From positions 409,785 through 473,784 of the forward strand of contig NZ_JABBWV010000005.1 of assembly GCF_012999535.1 (NCBI RefSeq): 64,000 nt of DNA, written 5' to 3'. Positions 7,066 to 15,293 of this stretch are shown here, one piece after another. Position numbers and translations under genes: made by a program. The notes beneath the pieces are model-generated. The model ran no database searches. It had not been told where the DNA came from and worked only from the letters and a program-made list of their open reading frames with translations. This stretch comes from Microbispora sp. H11081. GTDB lineage: Bacteria > Actinomycetota > Actinomycetes > Streptosporangiales > Streptosporangiaceae. Numbering within the stretch: position 1 is the stretch's first letter; the number at the start of each line of letters is the position of its first letter.

Positions 7066-9312
7066 TCGGACTCCGCCCGGGCCGAAGCGCTGCGGGTCGA
7101 ACAGTCCTACGTCTCCATGGTGTACGACCGCCTCGACATCGCCCGTGAGCGGGCCGAGCGCGGCATGCGGGAGGTCCTCCGCCGCGGCGGCACGGGTACC
7201 CGGCAGGCCGTCGTGGAGCGGGAGGTGACGGCGGCCGAGCACGCCCGCCGCCTCGCGCGGCTGTCGGCCGTCGAACGCGGCCTCTGCTTCGGCCGAATCG
7301 ACGACGCCGACGGCGAGAGCCTCTACATCGGCCGCGTCGGGCTGCGCGACGACGACCACACGTCCGTGCTCGTCGACTGGCGCGCCCCCGCCGCCCGCCC
7401 CTTCTACGTGGCCACCCCCAGCGATCCCGGCTCACTCGTACGCCGCCGTCACCTGCACACGCGGCACCGTGAGGTCGTGGGCATCGACGACGAGGTCTTC
7501 GACCTCGACCGGATGGCCGACGGAGACCGCCGTACGCTCGTCGGCGAGGCCGCGCTGCTCGCGGCGCTGCGCCGCGGGCGCACCGGACGCATGGGCGAGG
7601 TCGTCGCCACCATCCAGCGCGAGCAGGACAGGGTGATCCGCTCCGGCCTGGCGGGGGCGCTCGTCGTGCAGGGCGGACCGGGCACGGGCAAGACCGTCGC
7701 CGCCCTGCACCGGGCGGCGTACCTGCTCTACACCCACCGCGACACGCTGGAGCGGCGTGGCGTGCTCGTCGTCGGACCCAACGCGACGTTCTCCCGCTAC
7801 ATCAGCCAGGTGCTGCCCGCGCTGGGCGAGACGCAGGTGGTGCTGACGAGCATGGGCGGGCTCCACCCGGGGGTGCGGGCCACGGCCGAGGACGAGCCGG
7901 CCGTCGCCGTCGTCAAGGGCGACCTGCGCATGGCCCGGGTGGTCGAGGAGGCGGTCCGCGACCGCGAGCGAGTGCCCGAGGGCGACCTGGGGGTGAGGAT
8001 CCCCGTCCGCACGTCGGTGCGCGGCGGCGTGGAGGTCGTGGTCGAGGAGATGACGCTGCGGGTGGACCACGCCACCTGCCTGCGGGCCCGCGACCGCGCC
8101 CGCGGCCTGCGGCGGCAGCACAACATCGCCCGCTGGGCGTTCGTGGACCCGGTGCTGCGGGCGCTCGCGCTCGACGAGGCGGCACAACTCGACCGGCCGC
8201 TGGAGGACGGCGACCTGGAGTACGCCGCCAAGACCTTGTGGGAGCACCGGACGGTGCGCGACGCGCTCGACGCCCTGTGGCCGGAGATCACCCCGGAGCG
8301 GCTCGTCCGCGAACTCCTGTCGGACGAGGAGCGGCTGCGCGCGGCGGCCGGGCCGTACCTGTCGGAGGAGGAGCTCGGGGTCTTGCTGCGGCCCCGGGAG
8401 GCGCCGTGGACGGTCGGCGACGTGCCCCTGCTGGACGAGGCCGCGGAACTGCTCGGCGAGTACGACTACGGGGCCGGGGCCAGGCGGCGCCGTGCGGAGG
8501 ACGAGCGCCGCGAGGAGGAACTGTACGCGCGGGAGGTCCTGACCATCACCGACGTCGATCCCGTGCTCGACGCGGCCCTGCTGGCGGGCCGCAACCGCGA
8601 GGACCGGCCGTACGTGACGACGGCCGACCGGGCCGGTCGCGACCGCACCTGGGCGTACGGGCACGTGATCGTGGACGAGGCGCAGGAACTGTCGGCGATG
8701 GCCTGGCGGACGGTGATGCGGCGGGTCCCGGCCCGCTCCCTCACCGTGGTCGGCGACATCGCGCAGACCGGCTCGGCCGCGGGAGCGCGGTCGTGGGGCG
8801 AGATGCTCGATCCGTACGTGAAGGGCCGCTGGCGGGAGGAGCGCCTGCTGGTCAACTACCGGACACCGGCCGAGATCATGGAGGTCGCCGCCGACGTGCT
8901 GCGTGCCGTGGCTCCCGGGGAGGAGCCGCCCGAGTCGGTCAGGTTCGGCGGCGCCCGCCCCCGAGCCGTGCCCGTCGCCGGGACCGACCTGCGGCTGCTC
9001 GTGGAGTCGGAGTTGCGGGAAGTCGGAGAGGGACGGGTCGGCGTCGTCACGCCGGACGCCCGGCACGCGGAGGTCGCGGCGCTGTTCCCCGAGGCCGTCG
9101 ACCCCCTGGACAGCCCGGTCGCCGTCCTCACCGTACGCGGCTCGAAGGGCCTGGAGTTCGACGCGGTGGTGGTCGTGGATCCCGAGGGGATCCTGAACCA
9201 GTCGCCCAAGGGCGGCCAGGACCTGTACGTCGCCATCACCCGGGCGACCCGGCGGCTCACCGTCCTCTACGAGGACCGCCTGCCCCGCATGCTCCACCGC
9301 CTCATGGCCTAG
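7051..9312 (+). CDS. helR: HelD/HelR-type RNA polymerase-recycling ATPase
   Basis: This 753-residue superfamily 1 helicase-like protein has a long charged N-terminal helical region (about residues 1-90), characteristic of HelD proteins that reach into the RNA polymerase secondary channel. Walker A GGPGTGKT lies near residue 210, Walker B VIVDEAQE near 540, NYRTPAE near 600, and SKGLEFDAVVVVD near 695. Relatives dissociate stalled RNA polymerase, and the HelR branch displaces rifamycins from it. Assignment to HelR over other actinobacterial HelD is based on overall pattern and needs a phylogeny. AGGAG lies 12 bases before the ATG. A divergent promoter overlaps its first codons. Confidence 0.85.
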   Translation: MGDRQSDSARAEALRVEQSYVSMVYDRLDIARERAERGMREVLRRGGTGTRQAVVEREVTAAEHARRLARLSAVERGLCFGRIDDADGESLYIGRVGLRDDDHTSVLVDWRAPAARPFYVATPSDPGSLVRRRHLHTRHREVVGIDDEVFDLDRMADGDRRTLVGEAALLAALRRGRTGRMGEVVATIQREQDRVIRSGLAGALVVQGGPGTGKTVAALHRAAYLLYTHRDTLERRGVLVVGPNATFSRYISQVLPALGETQVVLTSMGGLHPGVRATAEDEPAVAVVKGDLRMARVVEEAVRDRERVPEGDLGVRIPVRTSVRGGVEVVVEEMTLRVDHATCLRARDRARGLRRQHNIARWAFVDPVLRALALDEAAQLDRPLEDGDLEYAAKTLWEHRTVRDALDALWPEITPERLVRELLSDEERLRAAAGPYLSEEELGVLLRPREAPWTVGDVPLLDEAAELLGEYDYGAGARRRRAEDERREEELYAREVLTITDVDPVLDAALLAGRNREDRPYVTTADRAGRDRTWAYGHVIVDEAQELSAMAWRTVMRRVPARSLTVVGDIAQTGSAAGARSWGEMLDPYVKGRWREERLLVNYRTPAEIMEVAADVLRAVAPGEEPPESVRFGGARPRAVPVAGTDLRLLVESELREVGEGRVGVVTPDARHAEVAALFPEAVDPLDSPVAVLTVRGSKGLEFDAVVVVDPEGILNQSPKGGQDLYVAITRATRRLTVLYEDRLPRMLHRLMA

Positions 9313-9338
9313 GAGGGCCCCCTCAAGCGCCCCGGGGC

Positions 9339-9556
9339 GAAGCGGGAAACACCGAGCGAGCCGGAGGGGCGCGCCGGTGTCTGGACTGAGGAGCGCGCGG
9401 AGCGAGGAACGAGCGAGCACGTGACGAGGGAAGACATCGGGAGTGAGCGCCGCGACGGTGAAGCGGGTAACACCGAGCGAGCCGGAGGGGCGCGCCGGTG
9501 TCTGGACTGAGGAGCGCGCGGAGCGAGGAACGAGCGAGCACGTGACGAGGGAAGAC
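9339..9556. repeat. Tandem direct repeat, 97-base copies at 121-base spacing
   Basis: Two copies of a 97-base segment (9339-9435 and 9460-9556) differ at about one position. A third partial copy begins near 9581 with GCGAAGCGGGAAACAC. The unit is rich in GAGCGAG motifs and fills the space between converging helR and the DUF5324-like gene. Open frames across it are by-products of the repeat, so I annotate no gene here. Confidence 0.8.
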
Positions 9557-9591
9557 GGCGGAAGTGAGCGCCCCGCCGAGCGAAGCGGGAA

Positions 9592-9631
9592 ACACAGTAC
9601 GGCCGGCGGGGGGACGCCGGCCGTACTGTGT
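9592..9631. terminator. Perfect 17-base inverted repeat between convergent genes
   Basis: ACACAGTACGGCCGGCG and its exact complement flank a 6-base loop GGGGGA. The position between convergent genes and the stem strength fit a bidirectional terminator. No T-run follows on either strand. Confidence 0.7.
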
Positions 9632-9648
9632 GGCTGTTGAGGGATGAG

Positions 9649-10149
9649 CTAGGACATTTTTCCCGAGATCTCGTCGGCGGCCTTGTCGGCCTTGTCGCCG
9701 ACGTCCTCGGCCTTGTCTCCGACCCACTTGCTGGCGTCGGATCCGGTGTGCCGCATGCTTTCCCGCATCGTCTCGGTCCAACGCTGGGCGTTGTTCCGGT
9801 ACATCGCCACACCGACCGCGCCGATCGCGACGCCGCTCAGCAACGCGAGGACCGGCCAGCGGCGGCGCGGCTTCCTGGTGCTGGACACGTCGATCCGGCG
9901 GGCCATCTCGGTCAGGAACGCGCTCACGATCGGCGCGATCTGTTCTTCGACCGACTGAGCCGCCTGGTCGAGCTTCGGCGCCGCCCAGACTCTGGCGTCT
10001 TCGATCCGGTGCGTCGCGAGATCCCGTGCGGTCTCCGCCACCGGGCTCACGCGGCCACCGGCTCTCCGAGCCTGGTCCCTCATTCTGCTCAGCCACGTCT
10101 GCGGGATGACCACTTCGGCGCGGCGCCTTCTGTTCATTGTCAGGGACAC
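9649..10149 (-). CDS. DUF5324-like membrane-anchored protein
   Basis: The 166-residue product has a helical N-terminal region with repeated amphipathic pattern (ARDLATHRIEDARVWAAPKLDQAAQ), one membrane segment (RWPVLALLSGVAIGAVGVAMY, about residues 100-120) and a charged C-terminus made of repeated DKA/DKADKAADE. Streptomyces proteins annotated DUF5324 have the same layout and also sit beside the cyclophilin gene, which supports the call. Function is unknown. The GTG start is chosen because GGGGAGG lies six bases upstream. It diverges from the peptidyl-prolyl isomerase gene. Confidence 0.7.
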   Translation of the reverse strand: MSLTMNRRRRAEVVIPQTWLSRMRDQARRAGGRVSPVAETARDLATHRIEDARVWAAPKLDQAAQSVEEQIAPIVSAFLTEMARRIDVSSTRKPRRRWPVLALLSGVAIGAVGVAMYRNNAQRWTETMRESMRHTGSDASKWVGDKAEDVGDKADKAADEISGKMS

Positions 10150-10289
10150 GATCAACCTCCCCAATCGGACGGGGCCCCGGAACGACCCCTTCCCGCATGG
10201 TCGCGGCTCAATCACGAGCGGTGCTTGCGGGAGCGCTCGATACCCTGTTCACCGACAACAAACACGATCAGACAAAGGGGGCGGCCCTC

Positions 10290-10823
10290 GTGGCTGACAA
10301 CCTCATCGCGAACCTGCGTACGAACCACGGCACGATCCGCATCCAGCTGTTCCCGAACAAGGCGCCGAAGACCGTGCGCAACTTCGTGGAACTCGCCGAG
10401 GGCACCCGGGAGTGGACCCACCCGGAGACCGGCGAGAAGCAGACGAATGTCAAGCTGTACGACGGCACGATCTTCCACCGGGTCATCAACGGCTTCATGA
10501 TCCAGGGCGGCGACCCGCTCGGCCAGGGCGTCGGCGGCCCCGGCTACAGCTTCGACGACGAGATCCACCCGGAGAACCAGTTCAACCGGCCCTACCTGCT
10601 CGCCATGGCGAACGCGGGCAAGCGGTTCGGCAAGGGCACGAACGGCTCCCAGTTCTTCATCACCGTCGGGCCGACGCCGCACCTCAACCAGGGGCACACG
10701 ATCTTCGGTGAGGTGATCGAGGGCACCGAGGTGGTCGACGCGATCGCCAAGACCCCCACCGGCCGCAACGACCGGCCGGTGAACGACGTGGTCCTCGAAG
10801 AGGTCACCATCGAGCGGTCCTGA
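10290..10823 (+). CDS. ppiA: Peptidyl-prolyl cis-trans isomerase, cyclophilin type
   Basis: The 177-residue cytoplasmic cyclophilin contains the catalytic FHRVINGFMIQGGDP with Arg and Phe, the NGSQFFIT strand and a C-terminal GHTIFGEVIEG. It catalyses proline isomerisation during protein folding. Compared with the E. coli enzyme there is a short insertion carrying REWTHPETGEKQTN after the first helix, common in actinobacteria. The GTG start is preceded by AAAGGGGG. Longer in-frame starts upstream lack cyclophilin similarity. In Mycobacterium the homologue occupies the same place near pknB. Confidence 0.93.
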   Translation: MADNLIANLRTNHGTIRIQLFPNKAPKTVRNFVELAEGTREWTHPETGEKQTNVKLYDGTIFHRVINGFMIQGGDPLGQGVGGPGYSFDDEIHPENQFNRPYLLAMANAGKRFGKGTNGSQFFITVGPTPHLNQGHTIFGEVIEGTEVVDAIAKTPTGRNDRPVNDVVLEEVTIERS

Positions 10824-10847
10824 CGCCGTCCATGCCGGCCTGCTGAG

Positions 10848-10881
10848 ACGCCTCTGCCGCGCGAACACGCGGCCGGGGCGT
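10848..10881 (+). terminator. Terminator of the cyclophilin gene
   Basis: An outer ACGCC/GGCGT pair encloses a GCCGCG/CGCGGC stem, followed by TTT. It lies 25 bases after the cyclophilin stop codon. Confidence 0.55.
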
Positions 10882-10946
10882 TTCCGGCTTATAGGCTGGC
10901 TTGTGGATGCGCTCCCCTGACAGGGACTGGCCCAGGAAAGGACCCC

Positions 10947-11813
10947 ATGACCTCCCAGCCTCCGCCGCCCCCGCCGCCGGGGGCGCAGGCCGTGCCCACC
11001 TGCTACCGGCACCCCGACCGCGAGACGTACGTCCGCTGCCAGCGCTGTGAGCGCCCGATCTGCCCCGACTGCATGAAGGACGCGGCGGTGGGCCACCAGT
11101 GCCCCGAGTGCGTCCGCGAGGGCAACCGGGATATCCGGCAGGCCCGCACCACGTTCGGCGGCGCAGCGGTCGTCACGCCGCGCGTCACGTGGACGCTGCT
11201 GGTCCTCAACGTGCTCGCGTACGCGGCGGAGGTGCTGCGCCCCGACGAGGTCGTCCAGCGGTTCGCGATGTGGTCGCTCGGCGTCCACCTGGGCGAGTGG
11301 TGGCGGTTGATCACCAGCGCCTTCCTGCACGCCCCGCCGCCGTCCTTCTGGCACATCCTGTTCAACATGTGGGCGCTCTACGCGCTCGGCCCCGAACTGG
11401 AGCGCAGGCTCGGCTCGGGCCGGTTCGCGGTGCTCTACCTGTTGTCGGCGCTGGGCGGCTCGGTCGCCATCTACCTGTTCGGCACGTCGGCCGTCGGCGC
11501 GTCCGGCGCCATCTACGGCCTGTTCGGCGCGTTGTTCGTGGTGGCCCGCAGGCTCGGCTACGACGCGCGCGGCGTGCTGTGGCTGATCGGCATCAACGTG
11601 GTGCTCACGTTCGTCGTGCCGGGCATCAGCTGGCAGGGGCACCTGGGCGGCCTCGTGGTCGGCGCGATCGTCGCGGGCGGCTTCGCCTACGCGCCGCGCG
11701 GCAACCGCGCCGCTGTGCAGTTCGGCGTCGCCGTCGCCGTGCTGGTGGCGCTGGTCCTGCTCGTGACCATGCTCCCGCCGTACGGACTGCGCCTGGTGGG
11801 CGCCTTCACCTGA
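10947..11813 (+). CDS. Rhomboid family intramembrane serine protease with zinc-binding head
   Basis: The 288-residue protein begins with a Pro-rich tail and a B-box-like zinc module using Cys19, His22, Cys31, Cys34, Cys39, Cys42, His50, Cys52 and Cys55. Six or seven membrane helices follow. The nucleophile sits in GASGAIYG (Ser near residue 186), the base in GHLGG (His near 231), and HILFNMW is the rhomboid L1-proximal motif. Rhomboids cleave transmembrane substrates; the targets are unknown. This zinc-finger rhomboid is a conserved neighbour of ppiA and crgA in actinobacteria. AGGAAAGG precedes the ATG. Confidence 0.92.
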   Translation: MTSQPPPPPPPGAQAVPTCYRHPDRETYVRCQRCERPICPDCMKDAAVGHQCPECVREGNRDIRQARTTFGGAAVVTPRVTWTLLVLNVLAYAAEVLRPDEVVQRFAMWSLGVHLGEWWRLITSAFLHAPPPSFWHILFNMWALYALGPELERRLGSGRFAVLYLLSALGGSVAIYLFGTSAVGASGAIYGLFGALFVVARRLGYDARGVLWLIGINVVLTFVVPGISWQGHLGGLVVGAIVAGGFAYAPRGNRAAVQFGVAVAVLVALVLLVTMLPPYGLRLVGAFT

Positions 11814-11820
11814 CGCTCCC

Positions 11821-12018
11821 CTCGCCGGGCTGCGTGATGCGGTCGAGCCGGCGCCGGAGCAGGGCGGTCTCGACCGGCTCAAGGGCGTCGGCGCCTGCGA
11901 GGTCGAGCTGCGCGCGCAGGCGCAGCGCGGCCTCGCGGAGGCCGTCGCCTTCCTGGCGAGCCCTGCGGGGCACTGGGTCAACGGGCAGGTCGCACGTGCC
12001 AACGGCGGCATCGTCTGA
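11821..12018 (+). pseudogene. Remnant of a short-chain dehydrogenase C-terminus
   Basis: One frame ending at a TGA reads AEAVAFLASPAGHWVNGQV followed by ARANGGIV, very close to the usual C-terminal ending of short-chain dehydrogenases (VAFLASP...WVNGQ...ANGG). The preceding 40 residues do not resemble the family, and the cofactor and active-site regions are absent. No start codon or ribosome site is evident. This is best read as a decayed gene tail in a 330-base gap. Confidence 0.45.
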
Positions 12019-12096
12019 CGCCCGCGGCGAGCGCGGGGCCAGGGCAGCACAGAGTCACAGGCGTCCGGAAGACGGCCGGCGCCCGTCGGTCACGAG

Positions 12097-12130
12097 TTGC
12101 CCACAGGCTGTGGATAAAGACTGTGGAAAG
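12097..12130. other. Cluster of three DnaA-box-like 9-mers
   Basis: TTGCCCACA at 12097-12105, TGTGGATAA (complement TTATCCACA) at 12109-12117 and TGTGGAAAG (complement CTTTCCACA) at 12122-12130 lie within 34 bases, the first two as a palindrome centred on CCACAGGCTGTGG. TTATCCACA is the classic DnaA box. The cluster is too small for an origin but could bind DnaA. Confidence 0.45.
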
Positions 12131-12144
12131 ATTTCGGAAGCGGG

Positions 12145-12390
12145 CTAGCGCCACTTCGTCGAGAGCACGACACCGATGATGATGAGCCCGAAACCGATCA
12201 ACAGGTTCCAGTTCTGCAGGCTGGCGATACCGGGCACGTTCGGCGCGATGTAGTAGACCGCGATCCAGGCGATGCCGATGATCCAGGTGGCAACCATGAC
12301 AGGGGCGAGCCAGCGCGGGCTGACCTTCACCGTCTGCGCCTTCTGCGGCGGCGTGTAGACGGCCTTCTTACGAGTCTTCGACTTGGGCAC
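12145..12390 (-). CDS. crgA: Cell division protein CrgA
   Basis: The 81-residue protein has a basic N-terminus (MPKSKTRKK), then two membrane helices: WLAPVMVATWIIGIAWIAVYYI and NLLIGFGLIIIGVVLSTKW. The conserved ending is LSTKWR. CrgA is an actinobacterial septum protein that binds FtsZ, FtsI and FtsQ-type partners and coordinates septal peptidoglycan synthesis. Length and sequence agree with the family throughout. It lies between the rhomboid gene and pabA, as in Mycobacterium and Streptomyces. Confidence 0.96.
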   Translation of the reverse strand: MPKSKTRKKAVYTPPQKAQTVKVSPRWLAPVMVATWIIGIAWIAVYYIAPNVPGIASLQNWNLLIGFGLIIIGVVLSTKWR

Positions 12391-12584
12391 GGGAGCGTCT
12401 CCTGATGGGTACCCGCGCGGTCGTGCGGGCTGGTGTCAATAGCGTAATCGCTGTGGCGGTGAGGTCCCGAGCAAGGATAGTCGGCGCGGACGCGCCGGGC
12501 GATCCCCCACGAGGGATTGCCGTACGCTGAAAGTCCGATTTTCCCTACGAACGCCCAGCCACGCCGGTGACGCGGGAGACACCT

Positions 12585-13163
12585 ATGAGCCCGATCCGGG
12601 TGCTCGTGGTCGACAATCACGACAGCTTCGTGCACACGATCGTGCAGTATCTGCGCGGTCTGGGCGCCGACTGCGACGTACGGCCGCGTGACCATGTCGT
12701 CGTGGACGACGCCGACGGCTTCGACGCCGTGCTCGTCTCCCCCGGGCCTGGCACGCCGGAGGCCGCCGGGGTGTCCGTGCCTCTCGTACGGCACTGCGCC
12801 GACCGCGGCCTGCCGCTGCTCGGCGTCTGTCTCGGCCACCAGGCGATCGCCGTGGCGTACGGGGCGGCGGTGGACCGCGCGCCCGAACTCATGCACGGCC
12901 GCACCAGCCTGATCTCCCACGATGGGCGGGGCGTGTTCCGTGAGCTGCCCTCACCGGTCACGATGACGCGCTACCACTCGCTGGCCGTGGTCCCTGGCAC
13001 CGTGCCGGAACCGCTGGAGGTGACGGCCACGACCCCCGACGGCGTCATCATGGGCCTGCGCCACCGCGCGGCTCCCGTCGAGGGCGTGCAGTTCCACCCC
13101 GAGTCCGTCGTGTCGGAGCACGGCCACCGGCTGCTCGGAAACTGGCTCGCGCAAATCGTGTAA
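12585..13163 (+). CDS. pabA: Aminodeoxychorismate/anthranilate synthase glutaminase subunit
   Basis: The 192-residue class I glutamine amidotransferase shows the triad as GVCLGHQA (Cys near residue 81) and FHPES (His near 171 and the following Glu), plus VSPGPGTP. It supplies ammonia from glutamine to a chorismate-using partner for folate or tryptophan synthesis. The origin-proximal homologue in Mycobacterium is called TrpG, but pabA is equally likely since the same family serves both; the partner is not in the window. CGGGAG lies six bases before the ATG. An in-frame GTG at 12567 is the alternative start. Confidence 0.88.
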   Translation: MSPIRVLVVDNHDSFVHTIVQYLRGLGADCDVRPRDHVVVDDADGFDAVLVSPGPGTPEAAGVSVPLVRHCADRGLPLLGVCLGHQAIAVAYGAAVDRAPELMHGRTSLISHDGRGVFRELPSPVTMTRYHSLAVVPGTVPEPLEVTATTPDGVIMGLRHRAAPVEGVQFHPESVVSEHGHRLLGNWLAQIV

Positions 13164-13195
13164 CGCTTTCCGCTCTCGTTACGAATACCTGAGTG

Positions 13196-13232
13196 AGGGC
13201 TTCCGCCATTGCCCCCGAGTGGCGGAGGCCCT
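13196..13232 (+). terminator. Terminator of pabA
   Basis: AGGGC-T-TCCGCCA pairs with TGGCGGA-G-GCCCT to form a 13-base stem including one G-T pair, followed by TCCTT. It lies 30 bases after the pabA stop. Confidence 0.65.
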
Positions 13233-13283
13233 TCCTTATGCCCTCGTACGGCAGGCGCGTCGCCGCAGGCGGGCGGAAACGCC

Positions 13284-13316
13284 GACGGCGGCCACCGCCT
13301 CGCGGTGACCGCCGTC
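13284..13316 (-). terminator. Terminator of the fhaA-to-pknB operon
   Basis: GACGGCGG-C-CACCGC and GCGGTG-A-CCGCCGTC form a 14-base stem with a 3-base loop, 11 bases past the pknB stop on the minus strand. Confidence 0.6.
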
Positions 13317-13327
13317 CACTCACGTCG

Positions 13328-15226
13328 TCAGTTGCCGAACGGGTTGTCCCCCTCGTCGCCAGGGGGGCCGACCTGGACGCTGTCGCCCCCGCCGTCGCCC
13401 GTGTCTCCGCCGTCACCCGTGCCGTCGGTCGGGTCGTCCGTCGGATAGTCCTGGGTCGGCGGCTGGGTCGGCGTCTGCTCCTGGGACGGGCCGCTGGACA
13501 CCGTCAGCGTGATCGTGGTGCCGGGGTTGAGCTTGGCTCCGGGCTGCGGCGCCTGGTCGATCACGTTGCCCTCCGGCACCGTGTCGCTCGGCTGCGGCGT
13601 GGTCTTGACCTTGAACCCGGCGCCTTCCAGCGTCTGCTTGGCGTCGTCGACCGTGAGCCCGAGCACGCTCGGCAGCTCGGTCATCTCCTTGGGCACGTAC
13701 AACGTGACCAGGGCGCCCTTCTCGACCTTCTCACCCGGCTTGGGCTTGGTGTCGAACACCTGGCCCTGCGGCTTGGTGGAGGCCTTCGGCACGATGCTGA
13801 CCTTGAGTCCCATCGCCTCCAGTTCGGCCCTCGCCTCCTCCGGCGCCTTGCCGACCACGCTGTCGGGGATGACGACCTTCTCCTGGCCCTTGGAGACGAT
13901 GACCGTGACCGTGGCCCCAGGTTCGGCGTCCTCGCCGCCGGCGGGATCGGTGCTCACGACGGCGCCCTTGGGCACGTCGCCGTTGAACTCCTCCGGCCCG
14001 AAGGCGACCTTGAATCCGGCTGCCTTCAGCGCCTGCTCGGCCGCGGCCTTGGTCTGGTTCGTCACCGTCGGCACCTGAACGGTGTCGGACGACGAGGAGC
14101 CGTCGGACCCGAGGAACGCGGCGCCGACGCCGATCATCGCGCCGATCACCAGCAGCGGGATGAGGATCCACAGGGCCGTCTTCAGCGCGTTGTTGCCGCC
14201 GCCGCTGCGCCGCCGCCCGTCGTACCTGCCGCCGCGCTCCTCCTGGGCGTACTCGTAGTCGGGGATGGCGCGGGTGTTCTGGGTCATGGGGGCGCCGCCG
14301 GCCGAGGTCATCGTCCGCGTGCGGTCCGGCGCGCCGTACCCGTTGTACTGCTGGGTGGCCATCGCCATCGTCTGCGGGTCGACCGGCATGCCGGACAGCG
14401 CCCGCTGGAGGTCTCCGCGCATCTCGGCGGCGCTCTGGTAGCGGTGGACCGGGTCCTTGGCCATCGCCTTGAGCACGATCGCGTCGGCCCACTGCGGGAT
14501 CTCGGGGTCGATCCGCGACGGCGGGATGGGGTCCTCCCGCACGTGCTGGTAGGCGATCGCCACGGGGGAGTCGCCGGTGAAGGGCGGCTGGCCGGTGAGC
14601 AGTTCGTACAGCACGCAGCCGGTCGAGTAGATGTCGCTGCGCGCGTCCACGCGCTCGCCGCGGGCCTGCTCGGGCGACAGGTATTGCGCGGTGCCGATCA
14701 CCTGGGCCGTCTGGGTCATCGTGGCGGCGGAGTCGGCCATCGCCCTGGCGATGCCGAAGTCCATGACCTTGACCTCGCCGTTGACCGTCAACATGATGTT
14801 GGCCGGCTTGATGTCCCGGTGGACGATGCCGCCCCGGTGGCTGTAGTCCAGCGCCCGCAGGATGCCGTCCACCAGTTCCACGGCCCGCTCAGGCAGCAGT
14901 CGCCGGTCGGCGCGCAGCAGGTCGCGCAGCGTCCGCCCGTCGACGAACTCCATCACGATGTACGGCACGGGGGTGCCGTCCATCATGTCCTCGCCGGTGT
15001 CGTACACGGCGATGATCGACGGGTGGTTGAGCGAGGCGGCGGACTGCGCCTCACGCCGGAAACGCGCCTGGAAGGTGTGGTCCCTGGCGAGGTCGGAGCG
15101 GAGCGTCTTGATGGCGACGACACGGTCCAGGCGGATGTCCCGGGCGCGATACACCTCGGCCATGCCGCCACGCCCCACGACGCCATCCAGCTCGTAGCGT
15201 CCGCCGAGAAGTCGTGGCTGAGTCAT
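13328..15226 (-). CDS. pknB: Serine/threonine protein kinase PknB with three PASTA domains
   Basis: The 632-residue membrane kinase has an N-terminal Hanks kinase domain with catalytic Lys40, the HRDIKPAN loop with Asp138, DFG, and activation-loop Thr171 and Thr173. With the ATG chosen here these numbers equal those of M. tuberculosis PknB, which supports the start over a GTG nine bases upstream. A juxtamembrane linker, one helix (ALWILIPLLVIGAMIGVGAAF) and an extracellular tail with three PASTA repeats follow, one fewer than in M. tuberculosis. It senses peptidoglycan or lipid II fragments and controls growth and division. An acidic, Gly-rich C-terminus ends the protein. Confidence 0.95.
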   Translation of the reverse strand: MTQPRLLGGRYELDGVVGRGGMAEVYRARDIRLDRVVAIKTLRSDLARDHTFQARFRREAQSAASLNHPSIIAVYDTGEDMMDGTPVPYIVMEFVDGRTLRDLLRADRRLLPERAVELVDGILRALDYSHRGGIVHRDIKPANIMLTVNGEVKVMDFGIARAMADSAATMTQTAQVIGTAQYLSPEQARGERVDARSDIYSTGCVLYELLTGQPPFTGDSPVAIAYQHVREDPIPPSRIDPEIPQWADAIVLKAMAKDPVHRYQSAAEMRGDLQRALSGMPVDPQTMAMATQQYNGYGAPDRTRTMTSAGGAPMTQNTRAIPDYEYAQEERGGRYDGRRRSGGGNNALKTALWILIPLLVIGAMIGVGAAFLGSDGSSSSDTVQVPTVTNQTKAAAEQALKAAGFKVAFGPEEFNGDVPKGAVVSTDPAGGEDAEPGATVTVIVSKGQEKVVIPDSVVGKAPEEARAELEAMGLKVSIVPKASTKPQGQVFDTKPKPGEKVEKGALVTLYVPKEMTELPSVLGLTVDDAKQTLEGAGFKVKTTPQPSDTVPEGNVIDQAPQPGAKLNPGTTITLTVSSGPSQEQTPTQPPTQDYPTDDPTDGTGDGGDTGDGGGDSVQVGPPGDEGDNPFGN

Positions 15227-15293
15227 TTCCTGCACTGTCCCTTGCCGTTCATCTTGGGGTGCCGCCGGTCTCCATCATCAACCCCTCTGCTCA

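Noticed and set aside
9323..10198. Open frames on the minus strand through the 121-base repeats (LARSSLRALLSP-type peptides)
   Set aside because: The repeated peptide is only the translation of the DNA repeat, with no start signal.
12097..12130. Chromosomal origin oriC
   Set aside because: Only three boxes, no dnaA or dnaN nearby and no AT-rich unwinding element.
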